Source: Tannockella sp964369175
Lineage (GTDB): Bacteria; Bacillota_I; Bacilli_A; Erysipelotrichales; Coprobacillaceae
Direction: 5' to 3'
Length of the DNA stretch: 54,434 nucleotides
Assembly (NCBI GenBank): GCA_964369175.1
Contig: CAYJEM010000005.1
Coordinates: 1-54,434, forward strand
Positions 16,185-24,725 of the stretch are shown here, piece by piece. A program made the position numbers and the translations under genes. Within the stretch, counting starts at the first letter, position 1, and every line of letters starts with the position of its first letter. Under the pieces are notes generated by a model, which was given only the letters and a program-made list of their open reading frames with translations, made no database searches and had not been told where the DNA came from.

Positions 16185-16893
16185 ATCTTCTGTCTCCAAA
16201 AATTGAAAGTAAACGAATGAAAATATTTAAGAAATCTGTAAACAACATTGCTGCAGCATAGATATGAACTCTACTAGGATCAGCAGTTCCAGATAATACT
16301 AATTTTTTAATTTTATTGATATCATAAATAGTAACACCCATAAATAAGATCAATACAGCCCAATCAATTGCTAAGTTAAGCATTGTGCTTTTGAAAATGA
16401 ACATGTTAATAAATGTTAAAATAATTGCTCCAATTAAACCAACAAATAAATAAGGTCCAAATTTTGTTAAATCTTTTTTAGTAGTTACCCCAACAATCCC
16501 TAAAGCACCGAATATTCCAGCAGTTGCTACAAATGTGTAAGCAATACTTGATAATTCATAAACTGCAAAGATTGATGAAAATAATAAACCATATACACCA
16601 GCAAAAGCAAAGTATAAGATTGCTGCCATGGCAGGAGACATGTTATTTGTCATAGAAGCTCTAAGCGCTAATGATAACATTACTGAAACGGCTCCAATTA
16701 CAATAAGTCCAATCCATCCCATTGAAAATACAGTAAGATAAAATCCTGATACATATGTGTACCATGACACTAGTGCTGAGACAACTAACCCAACAAACAT
16801 CCACATGAATGTTCTACCTAAAACTTTACTGACAACCGAATTATTTTCGTATGTGTTTTGATTAAAATCTTGATTCATTTGATTCCCGATCAT
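16183..16893 (-). CDS. Bax inhibitor-1/YccA-like integral membrane protein
   Basis: A 236-residue protein with about seven hydrophobic helices, of the BI-1 (TMBIM/YetJ/YccA) family. Members are pH-sensitive calcium-leak channels or modulators of membrane proteolysis. The Asn/Gln-rich N-terminal tail is cytoplasmic. The core begins VLGRTFMWMFVGLVVSALVSW and the last segment includes the conserved ...YDINKIKK and LFTDFLNIFIRLLSI. The ATG at 16893 follows AAGGAGG. It lies 64 bases after a HAD gene on the same strand and could be read from it. Function in bacteria of this group is not established. Confidence 0.88.
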   Translation of the reverse strand: MIGNQMNQDFNQNTYENNSVVSKVLGRTFMWMFVGLVVSALVSWYTYVSGFYLTVFSMGWIGLIVIGAVSVMLSLALRASMTNNMSPAMAAILYFAFAGVYGLLFSSIFAVYELSSIAYTFVATAGIFGALGIVGVTTKKDLTKFGPYLFVGLIGAIILTFINMFIFKSTMLNLAIDWAVLILFMGVTIYDINKIKKLVLSGTADPSRVHIYAAAMLFTDFLNIFIRLLSIFGDRR

Positions 16894-16957
16894 AAATGAT
16901 TCCTCCTTATTAAATGAATATAACAATTCTAATATATTTTGTACTATTAGTCAATTA

Positions 16958-17743
16958 TTACAGCAATGATAACTGCTCTAAAGCATACATTATTCCATCT
17001 TCTTCAATATCTTTGGTAACAAAGTATGCAGTCGCTTTAAGATTATCACTAGCATTACCCATAACAACACTATATTTTACATAATCTAGCATTGGGCGAT
17101 CGTTATTGCTATCACCAAAAACATAACAATTATCTAAGTGACTGTGGAAATGATTAATTAGAAATTCAATACCTGTTGCTTTTGTAAAACCTTTTGGAAC
17201 TATTTCTTTAAAGTCTGGAGCTCGATCGATAAATTCAAATTCATTTAGTTCTGCTTTGATGCCAGATAAATCCTCACCAACATTGTGTAAGATAACAAAC
17301 TTATCAAAAATGATATCTTGATGATTATCTTTATATATAGGCATATTCAGTTTTGTGAATTTGTCATAACACATTTCAAGTAATGGATGACTTTTATCTT
17401 CTCCAAAATAAAGGGCAAAACGTCCCTCATATAAAACTTTATGTTTGTATTTATTAACAATGGATACGATTTCTAAGCAGCGTACATTATCAAGCGTATT
17501 ATGAAATAATACATTACCATCCGTTTCAATATATGTACCGCAACCACAAATATATCCATCCGGTTGCAAATCAATAATGTTTTGCTCAATTGCTACTTTT
17601 GGTCGCCCAGTATTAATAATTATTTTGTGTCCCTTTTTTTTTGCTAATTTGATTGCTTCAATGGTAGATTCGGGAATACGGTTTTCTTCTTCGATAAGTA
17701 ATGTACCATCAATATCAAAGAATAATATTTTTTTGTCATTCAT
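16958..17743 (-). CDS. Cof-type HAD-superfamily phosphatase (HAD-IIB)
   Basis: A 261-residue cytoplasmic hydrolase. Motif I is FFDIDGTLL near residue 9, motif II INTGRP near 60, a conserved Lys follows in the cap-core junction and motif IV is VFGDSNNDRPML near 215. The large C2B cap lies between, as in Cof/YidA proteins, which dephosphorylate sugar phosphates, nucleotides or flavin precursors with loose specificity. It is one of four such enzymes in the window (also at 41893, 42725, 51131). The substrate cannot be predicted. Confidence 0.9.
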   Translation of the reverse strand: MNDKKILFFDIDGTLLIEEENRIPESTIEAIKLAKKKGHKIIINTGRPKVAIEQNIIDLQPDGYICGCGTYIETDGNVLFHNTLDNVRCLEIVSIVNKYKHKVLYEGRFALYFGEDKSHPLLEMCYDKFTKLNMPIYKDNHQDIIFDKFVILHNVGEDLSGIKAELNEFEFIDRAPDFKEIVPKGFTKATGIEFLINHFHSHLDNCYVFGDSNNDRPMLDYVKYSVVMGNASDNLKATAYFVTKDIEEDGIMYALEQLSLL

Positions 17744-17879
17744 ATAAACTTGTAGATGATTTATTCATCTTTTCCTTTCTAAAATGCTATTAATTAATAT
17801 TATAATAAGGTATTTTTAAAAGTAAATAAAGACACGATTATTCGTGAAAAAATTAATATGTAATTATATAAAAAAAATA

Positions 17880-17908
17880 TTGTCTTTGTACATTGTATAC
17901 AATATAAT
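17880..17908 (+). promoter_or_regulatory. Promoter of the nfnAB-like operon with embedded palindrome
   Basis: TTGTCT (17880-17885), 17 bases and TATAAT (17903-17908) form the likely promoter. The 12-bp perfect palindrome ATTGTATACAAT occupies 17892-17903, between the two boxes, an ideal repressor position. The binding protein is unknown. Confidence 0.6.
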
Positions 17909-17940
17909 ATGAGTTATAAAAAGTAAAGTGAGGTATAGCA

Positions 17941-18771
17941 ATGTATCAAATAGTAAGAAAAGAAAAATTAAATGATGTAGTAGAATTAATGGAAGTACAT
18001 GCTCCATTTACTGCACGAAAATGTGAAGCTGGACAATTCATTATTTTACGTGTTGATGAGCAAGGAGAAAGAATTCCTTTAACGATTGCTGACTTCAATC
18101 GTGAAAAAGAAACAATTACAATTATTTATCAAGTAGTAGGTTACTCTACGCAACAACTTGCTAGTTTAGAAGTAGGTGATTGTATTGTTGATTTTGTAGG
18201 ACCACTTGGAGAACCAACAAAATTCCATGATGTTAAACGTGTAATTGGGGTAGCAGGTGGTGTTGGAAGTGCACCATTATTTCCACAATTACGTGCGCTT
18301 GCAAATGCTGGTGTAGAAGTTGAAGTGATTATTGGGGGAAGAAGTAAAGAGTACGTATTATGGGTAGATAAATTTGCAGAGTTTTGTAAAGCGGTTCATA
18401 TTGCAACGGATGATGGAACACTTGGTACAAAAGGGTTTGTAACAAATGTATTAACAGATTTATTAGATGCTGGAAATAACTTTGATGAAGTAATCGCAAT
18501 TGGACCAGTTCCAATGATGAGAGCAGTAGTAGGAGTTACAAAGCCAAGAGATATTAAAACATCAGTATCATTAAATCCAATTATGATTGACGGAACTGGA
18601 ATGTGTGGATGTTGCCGTGTAAGTGTTGATGGTAAAATTAAATTTGCATGTGTTGATGGACCAGACTTTGATGGACTATTAGTAGATTTTGAAGAATTAG
18701 TAAATCGTCAAAAAATGTTCAAAAAAGAAGAATCTGAACATGTATGTAGACTTACGGGGGTGAAGAAATAA
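17941..18771 (+). CDS. FAD/NAD-binding ferredoxin:NADP+ oxidoreductase subunit (NfnA/SudB-like)
   Basis: The 276-residue small subunit of an NADH-dependent reduced ferredoxin:NADP+ oxidoreductase or sulfide dehydrogenase type complex. An FAD-binding barrel comes first (GQFIILRV, RIPLTIAD), then an NAD-binding part (GVAGGVGSAPLFPQL near residue 105). A C-terminal [2Fe-2S] motif has cysteines in GMCGCCRV and FACVDGPDFDG, as in PyrK and NfnA. It is co-transcribed with the next gene, with a one-base TAATG overlap. NfnAB enzymes use electron bifurcation to link NADH, NADPH and ferredoxin pools, and this pair probably does that. Older databases name it glutamate synthase-linked or dihydroorotate dehydrogenase electron transfer subunit. 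Confidence 0.85.
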   Translation: MYQIVRKEKLNDVVELMEVHAPFTARKCEAGQFIILRVDEQGERIPLTIADFNREKETITIIYQVVGYSTQQLASLEVGDCIVDFVGPLGEPTKFHDVKRVIGVAGGVGSAPLFPQLRALANAGVEVEVIIGGRSKEYVLWVDKFAEFCKAVHIATDDGTLGTKGFVTNVLTDLLDAGNNFDEVIAIGPVPMMRAVVGVTKPRDIKTSVSLNPIMIDGTGMCGCCRVSVDGKIKFACVDGPDFDGLLVDFEELVNRQKMFKKEESEHVCRLTGVKK

Positions 18772-20156
18772 TGCCAAATATGTCAATGAGTAAGGTAGCA
18801 ATGCCAGAACAAGATCCAAATATTAGAAATTCGAATTTTGAAGAAGTTGCTTTAGGTTATACATGTGATCAGGCAATAGAAGAGGCAAGCCGCTGCTTAA
18901 ATTGTAAGCACCAACCTTGTAAACAGGGGTGTCCAGTAGGTGTACCGATTCCTGAATTTGTTACAAAAGTAGCAGCTGGTGAATTTGAAGAGGCTTATAA
19001 AATCGTCACAAGTGAAAATGCTTTGCCAGCAATTTGTGGACGTGTTTGCCCTCAAGAAAATCAATGTGAAGGAAAATGTGTTCGAGGTATTAAAGGGGAA
19101 GCTGTTGCCATTGGAAGACTTGAGAGATTTGTAGCTGACCATTATATGAATAGTGGGAAGAAAAATATTGTAGAGATTACAAAAAATAATAAAAAAATAG
19201 CAGTTATCGGTTCTGGTCCAGCAGGAATTACTTGTGCTGGGGAACTTGCTAAAAAAGGATATGAAGTAACTGTTTTTGAAGCATTACATGAAACAGGTGG
19301 GGTTCTTACATATGGTATTCCTGAATTCCGTTTACCAAAGAAATTAGTTGCTAAAGAAGTACAAAATGTTGTTGATTTAGGGGTTACCTTTAAAAAGAAT
19401 ATTGTAGTTGGTAGATCAATTACAATTGATGAATTACAAGAAGAAGGATATGTTGGTATCTTTATTGGTAGTGGGGCTGGACTTCCACGTTTCCAAAATA
19501 TTCCTGGTGAGAACTTAAATGGGGTATATGCAGCTAATGAATTTTTAACTCGTGTAAACCTTATGAAAGGGTATCAAGTTGGAGTATCGCCAACACCAGT
19601 TTTTGTAGGTGAAAGTTTATGCGTTGTTGGAGCAGGAAATGTAGCAATGGACGCGGCTAGAACAGCAAAACGTTTAGGTGCTAAAGATGTATATATTGTA
19701 TATCGTCGTAGTGATAAGGAAATCCCTGCTAGAGAAGAAGAAGTACATCATGCTAAAGAAGAAGGAATACACTTTAAATTATTAACTAATCCAATTGCGA
19801 TTCATGGTGAAGATGGTTGGGTTAAATCAATGGAGTGTGTTGAAATGGAACTTGGAGAACCAGATGATTCTGGTAGAAGAAGACCGGTTGTTAAAGAAGG
19901 AAGTAACTTTGAAATTAAAACTGATGCAGTTGTAGTTGCAATTGGTCAAAGTCCAAACCCTTTAATTAGACAAACAACACCTGGGCTAGATACACATAGT
20001 TGGGGTGGTATTATTGTTGATGAAGATACAATGAAAACTACAAAAGAAGCGGTCTATGCTGGTGGTGATGTAGTAACTGGCGCTGCAACAGTAATCCTTG
20101 CTATGGGAGCTGGGAAAACTGCTGCTAAAGCAATTGATGAATATTTAAATAAATAA
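18771..20156 (+). CDS. NADPH-dependent flavoprotein subunit (NfnB/SudA/GltD-like)
   Basis: A 461-residue protein of the GltD/NfnB family, often misnamed homotetrameric glutamate synthase. The N-terminal ~150 residues carry two iron-sulfur clusters, with cysteines in RCLNCKHQPCKQGCP and CGRVCPQENQCEGKC. The FAD-binding motif VIGSGPAGITCAGELA lies near residue 143, and the NADPH-binding motif VVGAGNVAMDAART lies near 285. It forms a complex with the preceding subunit. No glutamate synthase large subunit is in the window, which supports the Nfn reading. A terminator follows the stop. Confidence 0.87.
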   Translation: MPNMSMSKVAMPEQDPNIRNSNFEEVALGYTCDQAIEEASRCLNCKHQPCKQGCPVGVPIPEFVTKVAAGEFEEAYKIVTSENALPAICGRVCPQENQCEGKCVRGIKGEAVAIGRLERFVADHYMNSGKKNIVEITKNNKKIAVIGSGPAGITCAGELAKKGYEVTVFEALHETGGVLTYGIPEFRLPKKLVAKEVQNVVDLGVTFKKNIVVGRSITIDELQEEGYVGIFIGSGAGLPRFQNIPGENLNGVYAANEFLTRVNLMKGYQVGVSPTPVFVGESLCVVGAGNVAMDAARTAKRLGAKDVYIVYRRSDKEIPAREEEVHHAKEEGIHFKLLTNPIAIHGEDGWVKSMECVEMELGEPDDSGRRRPVVKEGSNFEIKTDAVVVAIGQSPNPLIRQTTPGLDTHSWGGIIVDEDTMKTTKEAVYAGGDVVTGAATVILAMGAGKTAAKAIDEYLNK

Positions 20157-20160
20157 ATTA

Positions 20161-20187
20161 ATGCCTATCGTAAGATGGGCATTTTTA
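20161..20187 (+). terminator. Terminator of the nfnAB-like operon
   Basis: ATGCCTATC-GTAA-GATGGGCAT with one G-T pair is followed by TTTTTAATT just after the stop codon. Confidence 0.85.
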
Positions 20188-20311
20188 ATTATTATCACAT
20201 TTATTGTGTAGGATGATATAAAGGTCTATACTAACATAGTAGAATAGGAAGTTACCAAAATAGAAAAAACAACGATTACATGGTATAATTTTGATATAGA
20301 AGGGAGGGATT

Positions 20312-23137
20312 ATGATGACCGTTGAACAACTCAGAAAAAATATGTTAATGATAGAAAGTGTCATTGATGAATATTGTGAGCTTGCAAAGAATAAAGCTAG
20401 CATAGCTTCATGGCTGGAATTTATGACATCAGCAGATTTTTTACAAGTCTATACAAAAAATGACTTTACGACAATGTTGAATAAAGTCATTGAAAATAAT
20501 ATTGAAAACTATTTGCCACCAGATGAATTTTTAGACTTACTATATGTTGTATATGGTTTAGTAGATATCAATATCGATGATATAGAAGATAGTGAGTTTG
20601 TATATTTTTATGGTCTAGAGGCTATTATTGAAATTGTTATTCAGTATCGAAAGCCAAGAAAATTGAGTCCCTTGAATATTTCTGTATACAAATCTTTTGA
20701 AAGTTATCGTATACTGTGGGCAGTGAGTAGGCTCGATGAAAAATGGAATCTACGTGTACTAAAAATATATGTCGAAATACTACAAGGGTATAAGTCACAT
20801 AATATCCATAGCCATATAGATGAAAGTATGCTAGACATACATACTTCTGAGACACTACCTAAACATTATCAAATGCTCTCTTTATTACTATATTACTTTA
20901 CAAATGCGAAGTTGCCACCTGAAGCATACTATCGTTGTTGGAAAGTGTTAGAGCTATATAACATAAAAGATACGCTATATAAATCTAAATATATTAACTT
21001 GCGTGCTATTATTGTTGAAAAATCGCCTAGACTTGAAAGTATTGGTAGTTACTTTTATGATAACTTGAATACTACATTTAGAAGTTACAATGAATTAGCT
21101 AAAGAAAGAACAATCGTAAATTTTATGGATGAAAAGATGGCAGTCGATAAGTTGTTTGCTCATCCCGAATTTTATAGTGCAATGCATGATGAAATCTTCA
21201 TCGATGAAGTACTTATTGCACTGTGGTTAGATTTTGATAAATATATTCAAACAGATTATTTTTTAGAGAGATTGTTAATTATTTGTAATGAATCTCCAGA
21301 TATTCCTCAAAAGGAGAAAGTCCTAACAAAAATCAAAAGCGTTAGCTTACATAATGAAATTCAAGAAAGAGTAGATGAAGATAACAAATCACCAATTATT
21401 GGAAATTGTGCTAACGTATATAATCGTGCGTTCTTTAGATATTATTTATACAGCGCATTTAACTTATCAAAGACTAGCTCAGGAGATATTGATTTATGGT
21501 ATATGTTACATGCATATCTTCCATACTGTAAAGATTGGGTACATCGTTTTCTTGAAAGTGATGGACAAAGTGCTAAGGTACAAGTCCAAGAAGGAGAGCT
21601 TGAAATTATATTTAAAAAATATTATATTGAATATTATTTAAATGGAAATCAAATTTATGATCGTATTATTCATTGTTCACAATTCTTTAATATCGATGAT
21701 GATAACTTGTTTTGGAGGTTATTGCCATGCGCGTTTGCTAATGAAAAAGAAGGTTATACCGTATTTACAGAAATTAAAAAAAGATTGGAAAGACTAGATG
21801 TGTTATTACATAACAGTATTGTTATTGTTGCTGATTGTCTTGCACGACATGTATGCCAAAGTTTTGATAAAGAATTTTATAATACTGAAGTTATATCGTT
21901 CAATGAGGATAATACAACGTTGTATGTATGTATTGCTAATTTTATAAATGGAAAAATAGATATTTTGAAAAAGCAAATCAATAAGGGATTAATTGACTTT
22001 GAGAGTGATCAAATACATGGGTTAGATAAACCTCAAGCAATAACCCTTAGTAAAAGAACAGTTGAAACATTAGTAAATACCAATTCACAAATAAATGTAA
22101 GAGATGATCAATTACCCGATTGTGTATATATTAGACAGGTTAATGAAGAGTGTAGTGAAATTACTGAAAATATTGATTGTGACATACTAAATAAATTATT
22201 TAAATTATATATAGAAAACGAAGTTTATAGACTCGAATTTTATTATAAAAATACTGAACGATCAGTTGTTTTTGAAAATGATATTACCTACGCATGCTTT
22301 GTTTATGACCACAAAAAATATGTGCGTTATGGGTTGTTATCTTTACCAGAGCTATATCATAATAAATCAAAGAATGATAGTCACCACGAACCATTGTTTT
22401 ATGGTAAGATAGAACACTATGTAAGTCATCGTCATAGTGATATGATTTCTAAGAATATTTCTAAAATAATCCAAAATGTTGCTGATTCAAGTGACAAATA
22501 TTTGGAGGATAGTCGAATGTGGAGTCGTAAAGTATATAAAAAAGAGGATTTTTACTATGATATGATTACAATTGGGAACTTCTCATTTAACCGTATGAAA
22601 CAGGGATGGAATGATGAACTTTATTTACCTTATGAACCACTACAATCGTTTGGTAAATTAAATGATGGAACAAAAATTTCTTTCGAGAATTCAAAAGAGG
22701 CAATAAATGAATATTTTAATAATAATCTAAAAAAATTAATTTTAAAATGGAAAGTTAGTGAATTAGACCCCATTGTTAATCAAGAACTTATTACTTATGA
22801 GGCATACATTATTTTATTACAAGAAAATGGAAAATATATGATGATAATTGGTAGTGATTATATGGCAAAAATGTACTACTTAAAAACACCTGTAAGTCAT
22901 CGTAAAAATATTACATTTTTAAATAATCCACAATACAATACAGTAGTGCATAGTGATACGAAAAGAATTCGTGATTACTTATCATTAGTATTATTGAATA
23001 TTGATTCGCCATTTGCATTTTTGAGATTGTTTGAGCTTTATGATTTTGGAGACCGAAAAGATGTATTTGAAGATGCCTTGTGCGTTAATGGAGCGTTCTC
23101 ATATAAAGAATGCAAAAATAATTATTACACTATATAA
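20312..23137 (+). CDS. Large protein of unknown function (941 residues)
   Basis: I do not recognise a named family. The protein is soluble-looking, rich in Tyr, Asp, Asn and Ile, with no signal peptide and no clear membrane span. The first ~80 residues (SWLEFMTSADFLQVYTKNDF, LPPDEFLDLLYVVYGL) recall a helical segment seen after the J-domain in large J-domain proteins of Clostridia. The central ELEIIFKKYYIEYYLNG strand pair also recalls those proteins. No HPD-containing J-domain is present. Residues about 330-430 hold FFRYYLYSAFNLS and DWVHRFLESDG. The start lies behind GGGAGG with ATGATG at 20312/20315, and an extended -10 (TGGTATAAT) lies at 20281-20289. It stands alone, convergent with the fused sigma-factor gene, with a shared terminator. 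Confidence 0.7.
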   Translation: MMTVEQLRKNMLMIESVIDEYCELAKNKASIASWLEFMTSADFLQVYTKNDFTTMLNKVIENNIENYLPPDEFLDLLYVVYGLVDINIDDIEDSEFVYFYGLEAIIEIVIQYRKPRKLSPLNISVYKSFESYRILWAVSRLDEKWNLRVLKIYVEILQGYKSHNIHSHIDESMLDIHTSETLPKHYQMLSLLLYYFTNAKLPPEAYYRCWKVLELYNIKDTLYKSKYINLRAIIVEKSPRLESIGSYFYDNLNTTFRSYNELAKERTIVNFMDEKMAVDKLFAHPEFYSAMHDEIFIDEVLIALWLDFDKYIQTDYFLERLLIICNESPDIPQKEKVLTKIKSVSLHNEIQERVDEDNKSPIIGNCANVYNRAFFRYYLYSAFNLSKTSSGDIDLWYMLHAYLPYCKDWVHRFLESDGQSAKVQVQEGELEIIFKKYYIEYYLNGNQIYDRIIHCSQFFNIDDDNLFWRLLPCAFANEKEGYTVFTEIKKRLERLDVLLHNSIVIVADCLARHVCQSFDKEFYNTEVISFNEDNTTLYVCIANFINGKIDILKKQINKGLIDFESDQIHGLDKPQAITLSKRTVETLVNTNSQINVRDDQLPDCVYIRQVNEECSEITENIDCDILNKLFKLYIENEVYRLEFYYKNTERSVVFENDITYACFVYDHKKYVRYGLLSLPELYHNKSKNDSHHEPLFYGKIEHYVSHRHSDMISKNISKIIQNVADSSDKYLEDSRMWSRKVYKKEDFYYDMITIGNFSFNRMKQGWNDELYLPYEPLQSFGKLNDGTKISFENSKEAINEYFNNNLKKLILKWKVSELDPIVNQELITYEAYIILLQENGKYMMIIGSDYMAKMYYLKTPVSHRKNITFLNNPQYNTVVHSDTKRIRDYLSLVLLNIDSPFAFLRLFELYDFGDRKDVFEDALCVNGAFSYKECKNNYYTI

Positions 23138-23169
23138 AAAGGGCAACAATCATTGTGATTGGCCCTTTT
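23137..23169. terminator. Bidirectional terminator
   Basis: AAAAGGGC and GCCCTTTT flank an inner perfect stem CAATCA-TTG-TGATTG with a two-base bulge. T-rich tails exist on both strands. It ends both the 941-residue gene and the convergent sigma-factor gene. Confidence 0.88.
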
Positions 23170-24403
23170 AAATTATTGTTTTTTTTACTGTTCCAGTTAG
23201 TGTGTTTCCTAGGTTGTCTTTAACTGTAAATGTTAGAGCTTCCTCTGGTTTTTTAATAGTAAATGAACTATCGCTAATTTGTTCAAGATATTTTGTGGTA
23301 ACATCAGCGCTACCTTCTTGTATTATTAGTGTACTCATATCTATACCTGATAATTCATCAGATAGATTAATTACTAGTGATTCACCAGCTTCTTGGTATC
23401 CAGCGATAGTAGGAGCATCGTTATCAATATAATCTATGGTGATAGACTTTTCAATAACTTCATCATTAGTAAGATATGCTTTAACAGTGTATTCTCCATT
23501 CTTGTTTACTTCAAACGAAATCGTTGAACCATCAAGAACTGATACAATCTCACTTCCTGTTGCATCAACAATTTCAATTGAATCAACATTGTATGAATTT
23601 TCAATGTGTGCACTAACAACAACACTACCATGAACATATTGTTCGCTGCTGCTGTTTTCTACAACTAAATCAGATATTTCTACACCACCAGTTAGTGAAA
23701 GTACTGAAGCAACAATTGCAACTCCCACACCTCCAGCTATTGCAACAGTTGGAGCTGGTGAAGCAGTAGGCATAGACATTGCTTTTACCGCTTTAGGCAT
23801 AAACATCGCCTTTACCATTGAAGCAGGTAGAATCATAAATAACAATGCACGCACGTATGCATGTGGTTGTCTAGCTAGCATTTTTGTTTTAAGCATTTTT
23901 TTTGCAGAATGTAAACGGCTTTTAATTGTTCCTTCTTTGGTATGAGTAATCATAGCAATTTCTTCCATAGAACGTTCTTCAAAATATTTTAAATATAGTA
24001 CAGAGCTGTATTTTGGATCTAGCTCATCTATAAGTGTCAATAACTCATCACGCTCTTCTTTGTTACTAACAATATCTTCTGGATTTGTATAATCAATGAA
24101 TTGAATATTTGATTCTTCTTCATCAGTGCTAATGATATTTTTCTTTTTATTAATAAAATCAATACACTTTGAATGTGTAATACGATTTAACCATGTAAAG
24201 TAAAATTTTGGTTCTTTTAAACTACGTATACTCGAATGTACTTTTATGAATACTTCTTGAGTTACGTCTAATGTATCGGATTCATTTTTTAAAATAGTTA
24301 ATGCATAATAATAAACTCTATCATAGCTTGTAAGATAAAGTTGTTCAAAAGCACCATCACTACCACTTTGAATCGCGATTACTAATTTTTCATATTCTTG
24401 CAT
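23168..24403 (-). CDS. ECF sigma factor fused to a membrane segment and extracytoplasmic Ig-like domain
   Basis: A 411-residue fusion. Residues 1-80 are sigma region 2 (FEQLYLTSYDRVYYYALTIL, TQEVFIKVHSSI, FYFTWLNRITHSKCIDF). Residues 118-172 are region 4 (LDPKYSSVLYLKYFEERSMEEIA, TKEGTIKSRLHSAKKML). A hydrophobic stretch at about 184-200 and a second at about 219-238 (AIAGGVGVAIVASVLSLTG) flank a Met/Lys/Pro-rich spacer. Residues 241-411 look secreted, rich in Ser/Thr/Val/Asp, with bacterial Ig-like strands (NGEYTVKAYL, DNDAPTI, FTVKDNLGN). The start at 24403 follows GAGGTG. No separate anti-sigma gene is adjacent, so the fused ectodomain may act as sensor or as a tether released by proteolysis. 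Sigma domains are clear; the mechanism is inference. Confidence 0.85.
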   Translation of the reverse strand: MQEYEKLVIAIQSGSDGAFEQLYLTSYDRVYYYALTILKNESDTLDVTQEVFIKVHSSIRSLKEPKFYFTWLNRITHSKCIDFINKKKNIISTDEEESNIQFIDYTNPEDIVSNKEERDELLTLIDELDPKYSSVLYLKYFEERSMEEIAMITHTKEGTIKSRLHSAKKMLKTKMLARQPHAYVRALLFMILPASMVKAMFMPKAVKAMSMPTASPAPTVAIAGGVGVAIVASVLSLTGGVEISDLVVENSSSEQYVHGSVVVSAHIENSYNVDSIEIVDATGSEIVSVLDGSTISFEVNKNGEYTVKAYLTNDEVIEKSITIDYIDNDAPTIAGYQEAGESLVINLSDELSGIDMSTLIIQEGSADVTTKYLEQISDSSFTIKKPEEALTFTVKDNLGNTLTGTVKKTII

Positions 24404-24422
24404 AGCAGTCACCTCAAAAGAT

Positions 24423-24451
24423 ATTATGACAAAAAAAGGAGTGTAATTCAA
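24423..24451 (-). promoter_or_regulatory. Sigma-A-like promoter of the fused sigma-factor gene
   Basis: On the minus strand TTGAAT, 17 bases and CATAAT precede the start by about 20 bases. It looks vegetative rather than ECF-type, so autoregulation by this sigma factor is not evident. Confidence 0.5.
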
Positions 24452-24553
24452 TAAAAAAATACAAAATAAAAATTATTTAAATTTTTTTTTAAAAAATCGA
24501 ACTTTTTAGAAACATCAACCGTCTATATATTGTAATTAAACTTGGAAAAAATA

Positions 24554-24571
24554 ACACACACACACACACAA
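24554..24571. repeat. CA dinucleotide microsatellite
   Basis: About nine uninterrupted CA units in an otherwise AT-rich intergenic region. Such tracts can change length by replication slippage. They are rare in small low-GC genomes, and no function can be told. Confidence 0.9.
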
Positions 24572-24601
24572 TACCAGGTTTAAGATTTATAAGCATAAAA
24601 A

Positions 24602-24629
24602 ACTTCCACATTATGTGGGAGTTTTTTAT
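24602..24629. terminator. Orphan bidirectional terminator hairpin
   Basis: ACTTCCACA-TTA-TGTGGGAGT with one T-G pair is followed by TTTTTTATT and preceded by an A-tract, so it can act on both strands. No protein gene ends here. It may end a small transcript or insulate the YheO-like gene. Confidence 0.7.
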
Positions 24630-24725
24630 TTGTGATAAAACAATAATCCAAGGTATTATTATCATGATAAAAAAGTAGAAAATAATTCTAAAGTATTGTA
24701 TACTATAGGCTAAGGAGTGAGATAT

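Larger units (their letters stand above)
24404..24725. other. 322-base gap between the fused sigma gene and the YheO-like gene
   Basis: This divergent intergenic region holds the sigma-gene promoter, an AT-only stretch, a CA dinucleotide repeat, an orphan hairpin terminator, a TTATCATGATAA palindrome at 24659-24670 and the likely -10 box TATACT (24699-24704) of the YheO-like gene. I see no convincing protein-coding gene in it. Confidence 0.6.

Noticed and set aside
18771..20156. Glutamate synthase small subunit (gltD)
   Set aside because: No large gltB subunit is present. The partner is an NfnA/PyrK-like protein, so an Nfn-type enzyme is more likely.
24554..24571. CA tract as part of a CRISPR or tandem protein repeat
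   Set aside because: It is a simple dinucleotide run without spacers and outside any gene. No CRISPR array exists in the window.
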